Shown: positions 7,514-15,876 of the stretch, one piece after another
Numbering within the stretch: the first letter of the stretch is position 1
Layout: each line of letters begins with the position of its first letter
Assembly: GCF_021729015.1 (NCBI RefSeq)
Contig: NZ_JAJQQZ010000004.1
Span: forward strand, 124,001-188,000
From: Halobacterium rubrum
GTDB taxonomy: Archaea; Halobacteriota; Halobacteria; Halobacteriales; Halobacteriaceae
Direction of reading: 5' to 3'
DNA length: 64,000 nucleotides
Translations under genes and position numbers: made by a program
The notes under the pieces: model-generated
What the model saw: the letters and a program-made list of their open reading frames with translations, nothing else
What the model was told of the DNA's origin: nothing
Database searches by the model: none

Positions 7514-8770
7514 ATGTACCGAGCACACACCGTCGGGGTCGTCGTCCCGGCGTACAACGAGGCCGGGTTCGTCGGGGACACCATCGGTTCGGTGCCCGGA
7601 TTCGTGGACCGCGTCTACGTCGTCGACGACGGCTCCACCGACGGGACGTGGCAGGAGATTCGGGCCGCCGCCCGGGCCGAGAACGACCACTACGAGTCGG
7701 GGGTGTTCCCGGAGCGCGTCGTCCCCATCCAGCACGACGAGAACCGGGGCGTCGGCGGCGCCATCAAGACGGGGTACCTGCGGGCTCGCGAGGAGGACCT
7801 CGACCTCGTGGCGGTGATGGGCGCGGACGGCCAGATGCAGCCGGACGCGCTCGCCGACCTCCTCGACCCCGTCGTCGACGGCCGCGCCGACTACGTGAAA
7901 GCCAACCGCTTTCTCGGCCGGACGAGCCGGGGCGAGATGCCGCGCCTGCGGTTCGTCGGGAACGCGATGCTCGGTGCGCTCACGAAGATCGCCAGCGGCT
8001 ACTGGCGCACCGGCGACCCGCAGAGCGGCTACACCGTCATCTCGCGGCGGGCGCTGGACGCCGTCGACATCGAGGAGATGTACGAGTTCTACGGCTACTG
8101 CAACGACCTCCTCGTGAAGCTGAACGTCGCCGGGATGCGCGTGCTCGACGTCCCCCACCCGCCGGTGTACGGCGACGAGGAGAGCCACATCCGGTACCGG
8201 TCGTACGTGCCGCGGGTGTCGGCGATGCTCGCGCGGAACTTCCTCTGGCGGCTCAAGACGAAGTACCTCGCGTTCGACTTCCACCCGCTCGCTGGCGCGT
8301 ACGCGGCCGGCGCCACGGCTTCGGTGGCGGGGCTCGCCGGGCTCGCCTGGGCCGCCCCGGGGGTCGGCAGCGTCGCTACACCCCTGGCGCGGTTCGGGGC
8401 CGCGCTCGCGTTCCTGCTCGTGGGCGCGCTGGCGTTCGTGGCGGCGATGTGGATGGACATGCGGGCCAACGACCACCTCGGCGGCACCGTCATGCCGAAC
8501 GACCCCGAGCCCGTGGCGAGGACCGACGCGGACACACCGGCAGTGTCCAGCGACGTCGAAGCGCCGGCCAGCCGGCCGGTGCCGGACGGCACACTCGAGG
8601 CCGACGGCGAGGGTGCGACGGTCGCCGTCGAACTCGCGCCGGGCGAGTGGGCTGCTCTGCTTGACGCGGCCGCCACGGACGGCGGCGACCCCGAAGACGC
8701 GGCGGCCGCGCGGCGGCTCCGGGAGCGCGTCAGGGCTCGCCTGCGGGACCCCGAGCGCGCGGCGGACTGA
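7514..8770 (+). CDS. Family 2 glycosyltransferase (dolichyl-phosphate sugar synthase type)
   Basis: 418 residues from ATG 7514. The GT-A fold begins GVVVPAYNEAGFVGDTIGSV, continues VYVVDDGSTDG and VMGADGQMQPD (DxD-type metal site), and has the NRFLGRTSRGEMPRLRF segment typical of dolichyl-phosphate mannose/glucose synthase relatives. Two membrane helices follow near residues 262-315. A tail of about 100 acidic, low-complexity residues is unusual for the family. It should move a sugar from a nucleotide donor to dolichyl phosphate at the cytoplasmic membrane. It precedes the UDP-GlcNAc genes on the same strand, so one product may feed the other; the exact donor is unknown. Confidence 0.87.
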   Translation: MYRAHTVGVVVPAYNEAGFVGDTIGSVPGFVDRVYVVDDGSTDGTWQEIRAAARAENDHYESGVFPERVVPIQHDENRGVGGAIKTGYLRAREEDLDLVAVMGADGQMQPDALADLLDPVVDGRADYVKANRFLGRTSRGEMPRLRFVGNAMLGALTKIASGYWRTGDPQSGYTVISRRALDAVDIEEMYEFYGYCNDLLVKLNVAGMRVLDVPHPPVYGDEESHIRYRSYVPRVSAMLARNFLWRLKTKYLAFDFHPLAGAYAAGATASVAGLAGLAWAAPGVGSVATPLARFGAALAFLLVGALAFVAAMWMDMRANDHLGGTVMPNDPEPVARTDADTPAVSSDVEAPASRPVPDGTLEADGEGATVAVELAPGEWAALLDAAATDGGDPEDAAAARRLRERVRARLRDPERAAD

Positions 8771-8815
8771 GCTACGCGGGGACTAACTAACTCCGTGCCG
8801 GGAGGCAGTTCGGGC

Positions 8816-10156
8816 ATGTTCGGAACCAGCGGTATCCGCGGCGAATTCGGCACCGACGTGACGGCGGCGCTGGCGCTCGACGTCGGCCGGGCGCTCGCCT
8901 CCACGGGTCGGTCCCGGGTCGTCGTGGGCCGCGACCCCCGGGAGACCGGCCGGCTGCTCTCGGACGCGGTGACGGCGGGCTTGCGGGAGTGCGGCGCTGA
9001 CGTGGCGTGTCTCGGCGAGGTCCCGACACCGACGGTCGCCCGGGCGGTCGGCTGGCTCGACGCCGACGCCGGCGTCGCCGTGACGGCCTCGCACAATCCG
9101 CCCGCCGACAACGGCCTCAAACTGTGGGGCGCCGACGGGTCGGCGTTCGTCGGCGGCGACCAGACCGCCGTCGTGGAGCGCGTGGAGCGCGGCGACTACG
9201 AGCCCGTGGCGTGGGACGCCGTCGGTGACCGCTGGATGGAGTCGGGCGCTCGCCAGCGGCACGTAGACGCCGTCGTGGACGCCGTGCGCGTCGACGGTGC
9301 CCCGGAGGTGGTCGTGGACGTCGGTCACGGAAGCGGGCGTCTGACGGCGACTGCGCTCCGCAGACTCGGCTGCAGGGTGACGACGCTGCACGCCCGCCCC
9401 GACGGGTCGTTCCCGGCGCGGCCGAGCGAGCCGACGGCGGACCACTGCACGGAGCTCTGCGACGTGGTGGCGTCGAGTGACGCCGACTTCGGCGTGGCGC
9501 ACGACGGCGACGCCGACCGGATGCTCGCGGTCACCGGCGACGGCGAGTTCGTCCCCGGGGACGCACTGCTCGCGCTGTTCGCGCGCCGCGAGGCCCACGA
9601 CGGCGACCAGGTCGCCGTCCCCATCGACACCAGCATGGCGGTCCGGGAGGCCCTCCAGTCGGTCGGCGCGACAGTGACGTTCACCCGGGTCGGGGACGGC
9701 TTCGTCGCCGACCGCGCCAGCGACGACGGCGTCGCGTTCGGCGGCGAACCCAGCGGCGCCTGGATCTGGCCGGCGCTCTCACTGTGCCCGGACGGAACGC
9801 TGGCCGCCGCGAAGCTCGCCGCGCTCGTCGCCGACCGCGGGCCACTCGCCGACCTCGTCGCTGCCGTCCCCTCGGTCCCCATCCGGCGGAAGAACGTCCC
9901 CGCCGACGAGAACGACGCCGTCGTCGAGCGCGTGCGCAGTCGCATCGCCGACCGCTACGAGAACGTCACGAACGTCGACGGCGTGCGCGTCGACCACGAC
10001 GACGGCTGGTTCCTGGTGCGCGCCAGCGGCACTCAGCCGCTCGTCCGCATCACCGCGCAGGCGGACGACGAGCACCGAATGGCGTCGCTGTTCGACACCG
10101 CCAGCGAACTCGTCGAGGCGGCCGTCGACGACCTCGACGCCGGCGTGAAACGATAG
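8816..10156 (+). CDS. glmM: Phosphoglucosamine mutase / phosphomannomutase family protein
   Basis: 446 residues from ATG 8816, preferred over a GTG at 8795 because the family begins FGTSGIRG right after the Met and an AT-rich GACTAACTAACT lies about 30 bases upstream. The catalytic phosphoserine loop TASHNPP is near residue 93, the metal loop GDADRM near 230, and the sugar-phosphate loop ASGTQPLVRIT near the C-terminus. It interconverts hexosamine- or hexose-6-phosphate and 1-phosphate. Phosphoglucosamine is favoured over mannose because uridylyltransferase, acetyltransferase-type and GlmS genes lie next to it, which would complete UDP-GlcNAc synthesis. Confidence 0.87.
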   Translation: MFGTSGIRGEFGTDVTAALALDVGRALASTGRSRVVVGRDPRETGRLLSDAVTAGLRECGADVACLGEVPTPTVARAVGWLDADAGVAVTASHNPPADNGLKLWGADGSAFVGGDQTAVVERVERGDYEPVAWDAVGDRWMESGARQRHVDAVVDAVRVDGAPEVVVDVGHGSGRLTATALRRLGCRVTTLHARPDGSFPARPSEPTADHCTELCDVVASSDADFGVAHDGDADRMLAVTGDGEFVPGDALLALFARREAHDGDQVAVPIDTSMAVREALQSVGATVTFTRVGDGFVADRASDDGVAFGGEPSGAWIWPALSLCPDGTLAAAKLAALVADRGPLADLVAAVPSVPIRRKNVPADENDAVVERVRSRIADRYENVTNVDGVRVDHDDGWFLVRASGTQPLVRITAQADDEHRMASLFDTASELVEAAVDDLDAGVKR

Positions 10157-10199
10157 CGCGCGAATAACGAGGAGTGTTCCGTGCCTCGCGTCCGTCGTC

Positions 10200-11222
10200 A
10201 TGCAGACAGTCATCCTCGCTGCGGGCCGCGGCACCCGGATGCGTCCGCTCTCCGACGTCACGCCGAAACCGATGCTGCCGGTCGGCGACCGGCCGCTGGC
10301 CGCGCACGCGGCCGACGCCGCCGTCGCCGCCGGCACCGACGAACTGGTGTTCGTGGTGGGCTACCGCGCGAGCCACGTCAGGGCGCACTTCGGCCGGGAG
10401 TACCGGGGCGTGCCGGTCAGGTACGCGACCCAGCCGCGGGCCGACGGCACCGCCGACGCCGTCAGGGCGGCCCGCGAACTCCTCGACGGCGACCGCTTCG
10501 CCGTCGTGAACGGGGACAACCTCTTCGACGAGGCCAGCATCGCCGACCTCTTCGACCGAGAAGCCGGGGTCGCCGCCCACCGGGTCGCCGACCCGTCGGA
10601 GTACGGCGTGCTCTCCACTGCCGGCGAGACGGTTACGGGCGTCGTCGAGAAGCCCGACGAGCCGCCGTCGAACCTCGCGAACGCCGGCGCGTACGTCTTC
10701 CCCGCGTCGGCCGTCGACGAGCTCGACGTGCCGCCAAGCGAGCGCGGCGAGCGCGAACTCACGGACGTGCTCGCTCGCGTCGTCGACCGCCGGGACGTGG
10801 CGGCAGTCGAGGTCGATCGCTGGCTGGACGTCGCCCGGCCGGGTGACCTCCTGCGGGCCACCGAGCTCGTGCTCGGCGACGAGGAGTGCACCGGGGTCGC
10901 GGCGGGCGCCGCCGTCCACCCGGACGCGACCCTCGAGGGGCCGGTCGTGGTCCGGCGGGGCGCGTCGGTCGGCGCCGACGCGACTGTCACCGGGCCGGTA
11001 GTCGTCGGCCCCGACGCCGAGGTGTCCGGCGGGTCGACGGTCGAGCGGTCGGTGCTGCTGGCCGGCGCCGGCGTCGCCCCCGACGTGACGCTGCGGGGCG
11101 TCGTCGTCGGGCCGGACTGCCGGCTGACCGGGAACTGCATCGCGGGCGTCACCCAGGAGAACGGGCACGGCGCGGCGTCGGTCGTCGCCGGGGAGCCCGC
11201 CACCACGCCGCTGGAGTACTAA
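10200..11222 (+). CDS. Sugar-phosphate nucleotidylyltransferase (UTP-type) with short left-handed beta-helix tail
   Basis: 340 residues from ATG 10200. The signature loop is intact: VILAAGRGTRMRPLSDVTPK followed by PMLPVG; VNGDNLF supplies the metal-binding Asp, and VVEKPDEPP follows. The last 110 residues form hexapeptide repeats (left-handed beta-helix), but the catalytic segment of GlcN-1-P acetyltransferases is absent. It should join a sugar-1-phosphate to UTP or dTTP; GlcNAc-1-P is the likely substrate given the GlmM, GlmS and acetyltransferase-like neighbours. GAATAAC about 32-38 bases before the start is the probable TATA element. Confidence 0.88.
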   Translation: MQTVILAAGRGTRMRPLSDVTPKPMLPVGDRPLAAHAADAAVAAGTDELVFVVGYRASHVRAHFGREYRGVPVRYATQPRADGTADAVRAARELLDGDRFAVVNGDNLFDEASIADLFDREAGVAAHRVADPSEYGVLSTAGETVTGVVEKPDEPPSNLANAGAYVFPASAVDELDVPPSERGERELTDVLARVVDRRDVAAVEVDRWLDVARPGDLLRATELVLGDEECTGVAAGAAVHPDATLEGPVVVRRGASVGADATVTGPVVVGPDAEVSGGSTVERSVLLAGAGVAPDVTLRGVVVGPDCRLTGNCIAGVTQENGHGAASVVAGEPATTPLEY

Positions 11223-11250
11223 CAGCACCCACCGCTGTTCGCTGTTCTCT

Positions 11251-11273
11251 CACCGACACAAGGTGTGTCGGTG
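11251..11273. terminator. Hairpin between convergent genes
   Basis: CACCGACAC and GTGTCGGTG are perfect 9-bp inverted arms around a 5-base loop, in the 54-base gap between two converging genes. It has no clear T-run, so a terminator role is inferred from position and symmetry. Confidence 0.4.
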
Positions 11274-11276
11274 CGG

Positions 11277-11960
11277 TTACGCCTCGTCGAAGAAGTGCCG
11301 CCAGCACGTCACGCACAGCACGAACGCCAGGAACACGACGACCAGCGCCGTCGCGAGCGTCGCGGCGCCGGCTGCCTGCGCACCGAAGAACAGCACCGCG
11401 AAGCCCACGGATGCGCCGACGTACACTGACTCCACGGAGTCCTCCTCGGCCTGCTCGCCGACGTCGAGGTACTCGTAGAGCCCGTCGACGTTCTCGCCGG
11501 GGTCGATGCGGCCGCGGTTCTGGTCGAAGTCGACGACGCCGGCGTCGTCCATCTTCGGCAGGTGGCACTGGTAGAGCCCGATGTAGACGCGCTTGCGCTG
11601 CTGGGCGTCCAGCTGCTTCACCGGGATGTCGTTCTCGATGGCCGCGATGTGTTCGGCGAGCTCGCCGATTGTGACGGTCTCCTCCGTGTCACGCAAATAC
11701 TCGAGGACGAGGCGACGGCGCTTGTTCTTGAGTACCTCGAAGGTCACGTCCAGCGGTAGTTCGATGTCCTGTTCGCCTCCGTCGTCGGCTGCGTCGTCCG
11801 GGGCGTCCCCCACGTCCCCGCCGGCGTCCGGCGTCTGCGGTGATGGTGGGTCCGCTTGGCTCCCCGAGTCGGCAGTTCCGGTGGTTCCCTCGAGCATGTC
11901 TGAAGTGGTATCGTTTGGCGTGGTCGTCGCGCTGTTCCGTCGTGCTGGGTCTGTCGCCAT
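11277..11960 (-). CDS. Membrane-anchored winged-helix protein (DUF7344-like)
   Basis: 227 residues from ATG 11960. After a 65-residue acidic, disordered N-terminus comes a winged-helix domain: FEVLKNKRRRLVLEYL, then IGELAEHIAA, then RVYIGLYQCHLPKMDDAGVV and DFDQNRGRI. Two hydrophobic segments end the protein. This resembles the haloarchaeal DUF7344 family. It starts 3 bases after the stop of the GlmU-like gene, so both share one transcript, and its homologue lies just past glmS at 15345. A membrane-bound regulator of hexosamine or envelope genes is a reasonable guess; its operator may be the palindrome at 13035-13052. Confidence 0.82.
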   Translation of the reverse strand: MATDPARRNSATTTPNDTTSDMLEGTTGTADSGSQADPPSPQTPDAGGDVGDAPDDAADDGGEQDIELPLDVTFEVLKNKRRRLVLEYLRDTEETVTIGELAEHIAAIENDIPVKQLDAQQRKRVYIGLYQCHLPKMDDAGVVDFDQNRGRIDPGENVDGLYEYLDVGEQAEEDSVESVYVGASVGFAVLFFGAQAAGAATLATALVVVFLAFVLCVTCWRHFFDEA

Positions 11961-11963
11961 CGC

Positions 11964-13031
11964 TCACTCCCTCCGCGGCGCCCGGTCTCTGGTCACGACT
12001 TCGCCGGGATTCGTGGTCGCCCCCGGGCCGACCGTCACCCCGACGTTCAGTCTCGTCCCGATGCCGAGTTTCGCGTCGCTCCCGACCACCGCGCCGAACT
12101 TCCGGCGTCCCGTCGACACGCGGTCGCCGTCGTGTGCCACCTCGACGGCGTCCCCGTCGTGCCGGAGGTTCGCGACGATGGTGCCCGCGCCGAGATTCGC
12201 GTCCGGGCCCACGACGCTGTCGCCCACGTAGGAGAGGTGTGGGACCTGTGCCCCCGCCATCACCACACTGTTCTTGATCTCGACGCTGTGGCCGACGTGG
12301 GCGTTCCGGCCGAGGAACGTCCGCCCCCTGACGTACGCGTTCGGGCCGACAGTCGCCCCCCGCCCGACGTACGCGGGCCCCTCCAGGACGACGCCGGCGT
12401 CGACGCTCGCTGTCGGCTCGACCACCACCGCCCCGCGACACTCGGCGTCCGGGTGGACGTCGCCGGCCAGCGTCCGCTCGACGTGCGCCAGATACGCCTC
12501 GTTGGCGGCGAGCAGCTCCCAGGGCCGCCGCGCGTCGAGCGCGGCCGACCACGCCACGCGGGCGTCTTCTGGGGCCGTCTTCGCCACCCGGTCGAGCCCT
12601 CCGTCCGACGACACCTCGTCGAATGCGGCGGGCGGCGCGGCGAAGGCCGCCGGCGCCGTCCCCGTGCCACCGTCTGCTGCCGCTGCTGTCTCCGCCCCGG
12701 TCGGCGCCGGGGCCGGTCGCAACTGTCCGAGCGTCGTCGAGGGGACGAGCGCCGCCGCGTCGACCACCACCACGCGGTCGTGGTCGGCTGCACGCTCGCG
12801 AACTGCACCTGCATCACTCGTCTCGTCTGCCACCGGCGCGTCCGAACGGGCGGCCCAGTCGGACACGTGGCGGTCGTCCGACACGACCAACACCTCGTCT
12901 CCCCCCGCACGGGCCAGCGCCGACGCCGCCCGCTCGATTACGGGCGCACCTGCAACTGGGCACAGCGCCGCCAGCGTCGACGGCGCGAACGAGGGACCTG
13001 TGTTTCGCGGCGTTCGCAACACACCCAGCAT
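11964..13031 (-). CDS. GlmU-like protein: degenerate uridylyltransferase domain with intact GlcN-1-P acetyltransferase-type beta-helix
   Basis: 355 residues from ATG 13031 (a TTG at 13043 is less likely; the TATA element spacing fits the ATG). The N-terminal half has the nucleotidyltransferase outline, PVAGAPVIERAASALARAG, but the LAAGxGxRM loop is replaced by LGVLRTPRNTGPSFAPST. The C-terminal half is a left-handed beta-helix carrying GHSVEIKNSVV, PHLSYVGDSVVG and NLGAGTIVANLR, then STGRRKFGAVVG: the acetyltransferase signature of archaeal GlmU-like enzymes, including the likely catalytic His in PHLSY. So it probably acetylates GlcN-1-P but cannot transfer UMP. It heads an operon with a winged-helix gene. 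Confidence 0.82.
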   Translation of the reverse strand: MLGVLRTPRNTGPSFAPSTLAALCPVAGAPVIERAASALARAGGDEVLVVSDDRHVSDWAARSDAPVADETSDAGAVRERAADHDRVVVVDAAALVPSTTLGQLRPAPAPTGAETAAAADGGTGTAPAAFAAPPAAFDEVSSDGGLDRVAKTAPEDARVAWSAALDARRPWELLAANEAYLAHVERTLAGDVHPDAECRGAVVVEPTASVDAGVVLEGPAYVGRGATVGPNAYVRGRTFLGRNAHVGHSVEIKNSVVMAGAQVPHLSYVGDSVVGPDANLGAGTIVANLRHDGDAVEVAHDGDRVSTGRRKFGAVVGSDAKLGIGTRLNVGVTVGPGATTNPGEVVTRDRAPRRE

Positions 13032-13034
13032 CTC

Positions 13035-13052
13035 GTCTGACAAAGGTCAGAC
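13035..13052 (-). promoter_or_regulatory. Palindromic candidate operator of the GlmU-like operon
   Basis: GTCTGAC and GTCAGAC are perfect 7-bp arms around AAAG, between the TATA-like element (13060-13068) and ATG 13031. A further copy of the half-site, GTCTGACAAA, occurs at 13090-13099 in the same orientation as the left arm. Binding here would block transcription start. Confidence 0.5.
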
Positions 13053-13059
13053 TACCCAC

Positions 13060-13068
13060 TTAGTTATC
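13060..13068 (-). promoter_or_regulatory. TATA-like element for the GlmU-like operon
   Basis: TTAGTTATC (plus strand) is 29-37 bases before ATG 13031. Confidence 0.45.
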
Positions 13069-13387
13069 CGTCGGTTAGCGTGTGGTAATGTCTGACAAAC
13101 GGGGTCTTCGGGGTTTAGAGTTCGCGGTGCTCGAACGCTCTCGAACCGGATTCTCGGAAGTAGCCCGCAGCCAACCCGACGCAACTGCCGAATAACAATG
13201 CCCGGAAGCTGCGATTCATGCATGTTGTCCGACACGCGAACGCGCCCGACCCTACTACCATGACCTGGAAGACACCGAACCCCCGTGCGACGACGCCCCG
13301 GCCGCTGACTGACGCCCTCGATCCCGGGCGTGACCACGGCGACGAGTCGCGGCTGCACGTGCCGGCCCACCGTCAGGGAGGCACAGC

Positions 13388-15223
13388 ATGTGTGGAATAA
13401 CGGCGTGTGTCACCGCAGCCGCCGACCGCGGTGACGACGGCGACGTCGTCGACGTCCTGCTCGGCGGGCTCCGGAACCTCGAGTACCGCGGCTACGACTC
13501 CGCGGGCGTCGCCACGACTGCGGGCGACGGGGTGACGGTGGTCAAACGCGAGGGCGGCATCGACGAGCTCGCGGAGGCCGTCGGCGTCGTGGAACCGACC
13601 GGGCGGGCTGGCGTCGGACACACCCGCTGGAGCACGCACGGCGCGCCGACGGACGCGAACGCCCACCCCCACACGGACTGCGCGAACCGGGTGGCGGTCG
13701 TCCACAACGGCATCATCGAGAACTACCAGTCGCTGCGCGAGGAACTGGCGGCCGACGGCCACTCGTTCACCAGCGAGACGGACACCGAAGTCGTCCCGCA
13801 CCTCGTCGCGGAGGCGCTCGCGGACGGCGCGACCCCCGACGGCGCGCTCCGCGCCGCCGCCGACCGCCTCGAGGGCAGCTTCGCGCTGGCGATGGTCGTC
13901 CGCGGCCACGACGCCGTCTACGCCGCCAGACAGGGGTCGCCGCTCGTCGTCGGTGTCGCCGACGGCCGGCGCTTCCTCGCCAGCGACGTGCCGTCGTTCC
14001 TCCAGCACACCCGCGACGTGGTGTACCTGGAGGACGGCGACGTCGTGCGCGCCACCGGTGACGGCCACGAGGTGACTGACCGCTCCGGCCGGCCGGTCGA
14101 CCGGCCGGTCGAGTCGGTGGACTGGCAGGCCGAGGACGCCGAACGCGACGGCTTCGACCACTACATGCTCAAGGAGATCCACGAGCAGCCCGCCGCCCTC
14201 GAGCGCGCCGTCAACGGCCGCGTGAGCGCCGACGGCGACGTCCACCTCGAGGACTTCCCGCCGGGGTCGTTCGCGGACGTCTCAGACGTCCAGTTCGTCG
14301 CCTGCGGGACGTCGTACCACGCGTCGCTGTACGCCCGTCAGCTGCTCGCGGAGCGCGGCGTGCCGGCGCAGGTGTTCAGCGCCGGCGAGTACGCGACGAC
14401 GCCGGCGCCGGTCGACGAGGACACGCTCGTGGTCGCCGTCACGCAGAGCGGCGAGACGGCCGACACTCTGCAGTCGGTGCGGCGGGCGGCTGCCGACGGC
14501 GCACGGACGCTGGCGGTGACGAACGTCGTCGGATCGACGGCCGCACGCGAGTGCGACGACGCCCTGTTCATACGTGCCGGCCCCGAGATCGGGGTGGCGG
14601 CGACGAAGACGTTCTCCTCGCAGGTCGCGGCGCTCTCGCTGCTCGTCGAACGCCTCACCGGCGACGTCACCGGGACGGCCGGCGAGCACCGCGACGACCT
14701 GCTCAGGGCGCTCGACCGACTGCCGAGTGACGTCCAGCAGATTCTCGACCAGTCGGGGCCCGCCGGGCTCGCCGACCGCTTCCGGGACCGCGAAGGGCAC
14801 TTCTTCATCGGGCGCGGGGTCGGCTTCCCGGTCGCACTCGAGGGCGCGCTGAAGTTCAAGGAGATCACCTACGAGCACGCCGAGGGGTTCGCAGCCGGCG
14901 AACTCAAGCACGGCCCGCTCGCGCTCGTCACCCCGGACACGCCAGTGTTCGCGGTGTTCACCGGCCGCCACGACGAGAAGACGCTACACAACGTCGAGGA
15001 AGTCCAGTCGCGGGGCGCCGAGGTCGTCGGCATCGCCAGCGAGGCGAGCGCCGACGTCGCCGCGACCGTCGACGAGTTCCTCCCGATACCGGACACACAC
15101 CCGGCGGCGGCGGGCGTGCTCGCGAACGTCCAGCTCCAGTTGGTGTCGTACCACGTCGCGGACCTCCTCGGCCGCTCCATAGACAAACCCCGGAACCTCG
15201 CCAAGAGCGTGACAGTAGAGTGA
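13388..15223 (+). CDS. glmS: Glutamine--fructose-6-phosphate aminotransferase (isomerizing)
   Basis: 611 residues from ATG 13388, the normal length. The protein begins MCGITACV, so the glutaminase Cys is exposed after Met removal. The Ntn domain then shows YRGYDSAGV, GHTRWSTHG and NGIIENY. Two SIS sugar-isomerase domains follow, with CGTSYHAS and TQSGETADTL near residues 303 and 355, and the C-terminus ends KPRNLAKSVTVE as in the family. It makes glucosamine-6-phosphate from fructose-6-phosphate and glutamine, the committed step to UDP-GlcNAc. It is transcribed away from the GlmU-like gene. Confidence 0.96.
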   Translation: MCGITACVTAAADRGDDGDVVDVLLGGLRNLEYRGYDSAGVATTAGDGVTVVKREGGIDELAEAVGVVEPTGRAGVGHTRWSTHGAPTDANAHPHTDCANRVAVVHNGIIENYQSLREELAADGHSFTSETDTEVVPHLVAEALADGATPDGALRAAADRLEGSFALAMVVRGHDAVYAARQGSPLVVGVADGRRFLASDVPSFLQHTRDVVYLEDGDVVRATGDGHEVTDRSGRPVDRPVESVDWQAEDAERDGFDHYMLKEIHEQPAALERAVNGRVSADGDVHLEDFPPGSFADVSDVQFVACGTSYHASLYARQLLAERGVPAQVFSAGEYATTPAPVDEDTLVVAVTQSGETADTLQSVRRAAADGARTLAVTNVVGSTAARECDDALFIRAGPEIGVAATKTFSSQVAALSLLVERLTGDVTGTAGEHRDDLLRALDRLPSDVQQILDQSGPAGLADRFRDREGHFFIGRGVGFPVALEGALKFKEITYEHAEGFAAGELKHGPLALVTPDTPVFAVFTGRHDEKTLHNVEEVQSRGAEVVGIASEASADVAATVDEFLPIPDTHPAAAGVLANVQLQLVSYHVADLLGRSIDKPRNLAKSVTVE

Positions 15224-15344
15224 CACGACCAGAACCGCCAGCGACGCCGCGACCCCGCCGGCCGCAGGCCGACGGGACGGAGCCGGGACGGTACCCGGGA
15301 GTACAGCGGCCGCGTCACTGCCCGCCGACCCGCCGACTCCACCG

Positions 15345-15860
15345 ATGTCCAGACAAGACCAAGATTCGCTGACTCAGGGCGAGGTCTACGACCTCCTGAG
15401 TAACGCTCGCCGGCGGTTCGTCATCTCGTACCTGCGGGACCGCGACGAGCCAGTGGAGTTGAACCAGCTCTCCCGGGAGGTCGCTGCCTGGGAGAACGAG
15501 ACCGACGTAGAGAACCTCACCGACCAGCAGATCAAGCGCGTGTACGTCTCCCTCTACCAGACGCACGTCCCGAAGCTCAGCGAGTCCGGGCTCCTCGAGT
15601 ACGACCAGGACTCGGGGGAGGTGGCGCTCACGTCGAACGTCGCCGTCCTCGACACCTACCTGCCGGACAGCGACGAGGAGGCGGTCCCGTGGCAGCTGGT
15701 GTACGCCGGCATCGCCGTCGTCGGGCTGGCCGCGTACGGCGCCGTGTCGGTGTTCCCGGCGGCGCTGTCCTGGGTGTCGGTGACGTGGCTCGGCGGCGTG
15801 CTGATGGCGGCGTTCGGCGCCGTGGCAGTCGCCCACTACGTCTACGGAGGTCGATCGTGA
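15345..15860 (+). CDS. Membrane-anchored winged-helix protein (DUF7344-like), homologue of the 11277-11960 protein
   Basis: 171 residues from ATG 15345. The winged helix reads YDLLSNARRRFVISYLRDRD, then LNQLSREVAAWEN, then RVYVSLYQTHVPKLSESGL and YDQDSGEVAL. Two hydrophobic segments follow (about residues 116-136 and 142-165). The match to the protein encoded at 11277-11960 covers the whole winged helix (YVSLYQTHVPKL against YIGLYQCHLPKM) and the paired membrane segments. It probably acts as a DNA-binding membrane regulator. The following wHTH gene starts 16 bases later, so the two may be one unit. Confidence 0.83.
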   Translation: MSRQDQDSLTQGEVYDLLSNARRRFVISYLRDRDEPVELNQLSREVAAWENETDVENLTDQQIKRVYVSLYQTHVPKLSESGLLEYDQDSGEVALTSNVAVLDTYLPDSDEEAVPWQLVYAGIAVVGLAAYGAVSVFPAALSWVSVTWLGGVLMAAFGAVAVAHYVYGGRS

Positions 15861-15876
15861 TGCACGCGGCAACGGG

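Larger units (their letters stand above)
13032..13387. promoter_or_regulatory. 356-base divergent control region with a long glmS leader
   Basis: The region between the GlmU-like gene and glmS contains the palindrome and TATA element described separately and, for glmS, a TATA-like GAATAACAA at 13190-13198. That element is about 190 bases from the glmS ATG, unlike the 25-37 bases usual in this window. No closer AT-rich element is visible. The leader holds ATG 13222 with 13 codons whose TGA overlaps (ATGA) the ATG at 13260 of a 46-codon frame that ends at 13400, inside glmS. The peptides are not acidic as haloarchaeal proteins usually are, so they may be chance or regulatory leader peptides. 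Confidence 0.4.

Noticed and set aside
13260-13400. 46-codon ORF before glmS as an ordinary gene
   Set aside because: Its peptide is rich in His, Arg and Pro and overlaps glmS; it is kept only as part of the leader description.
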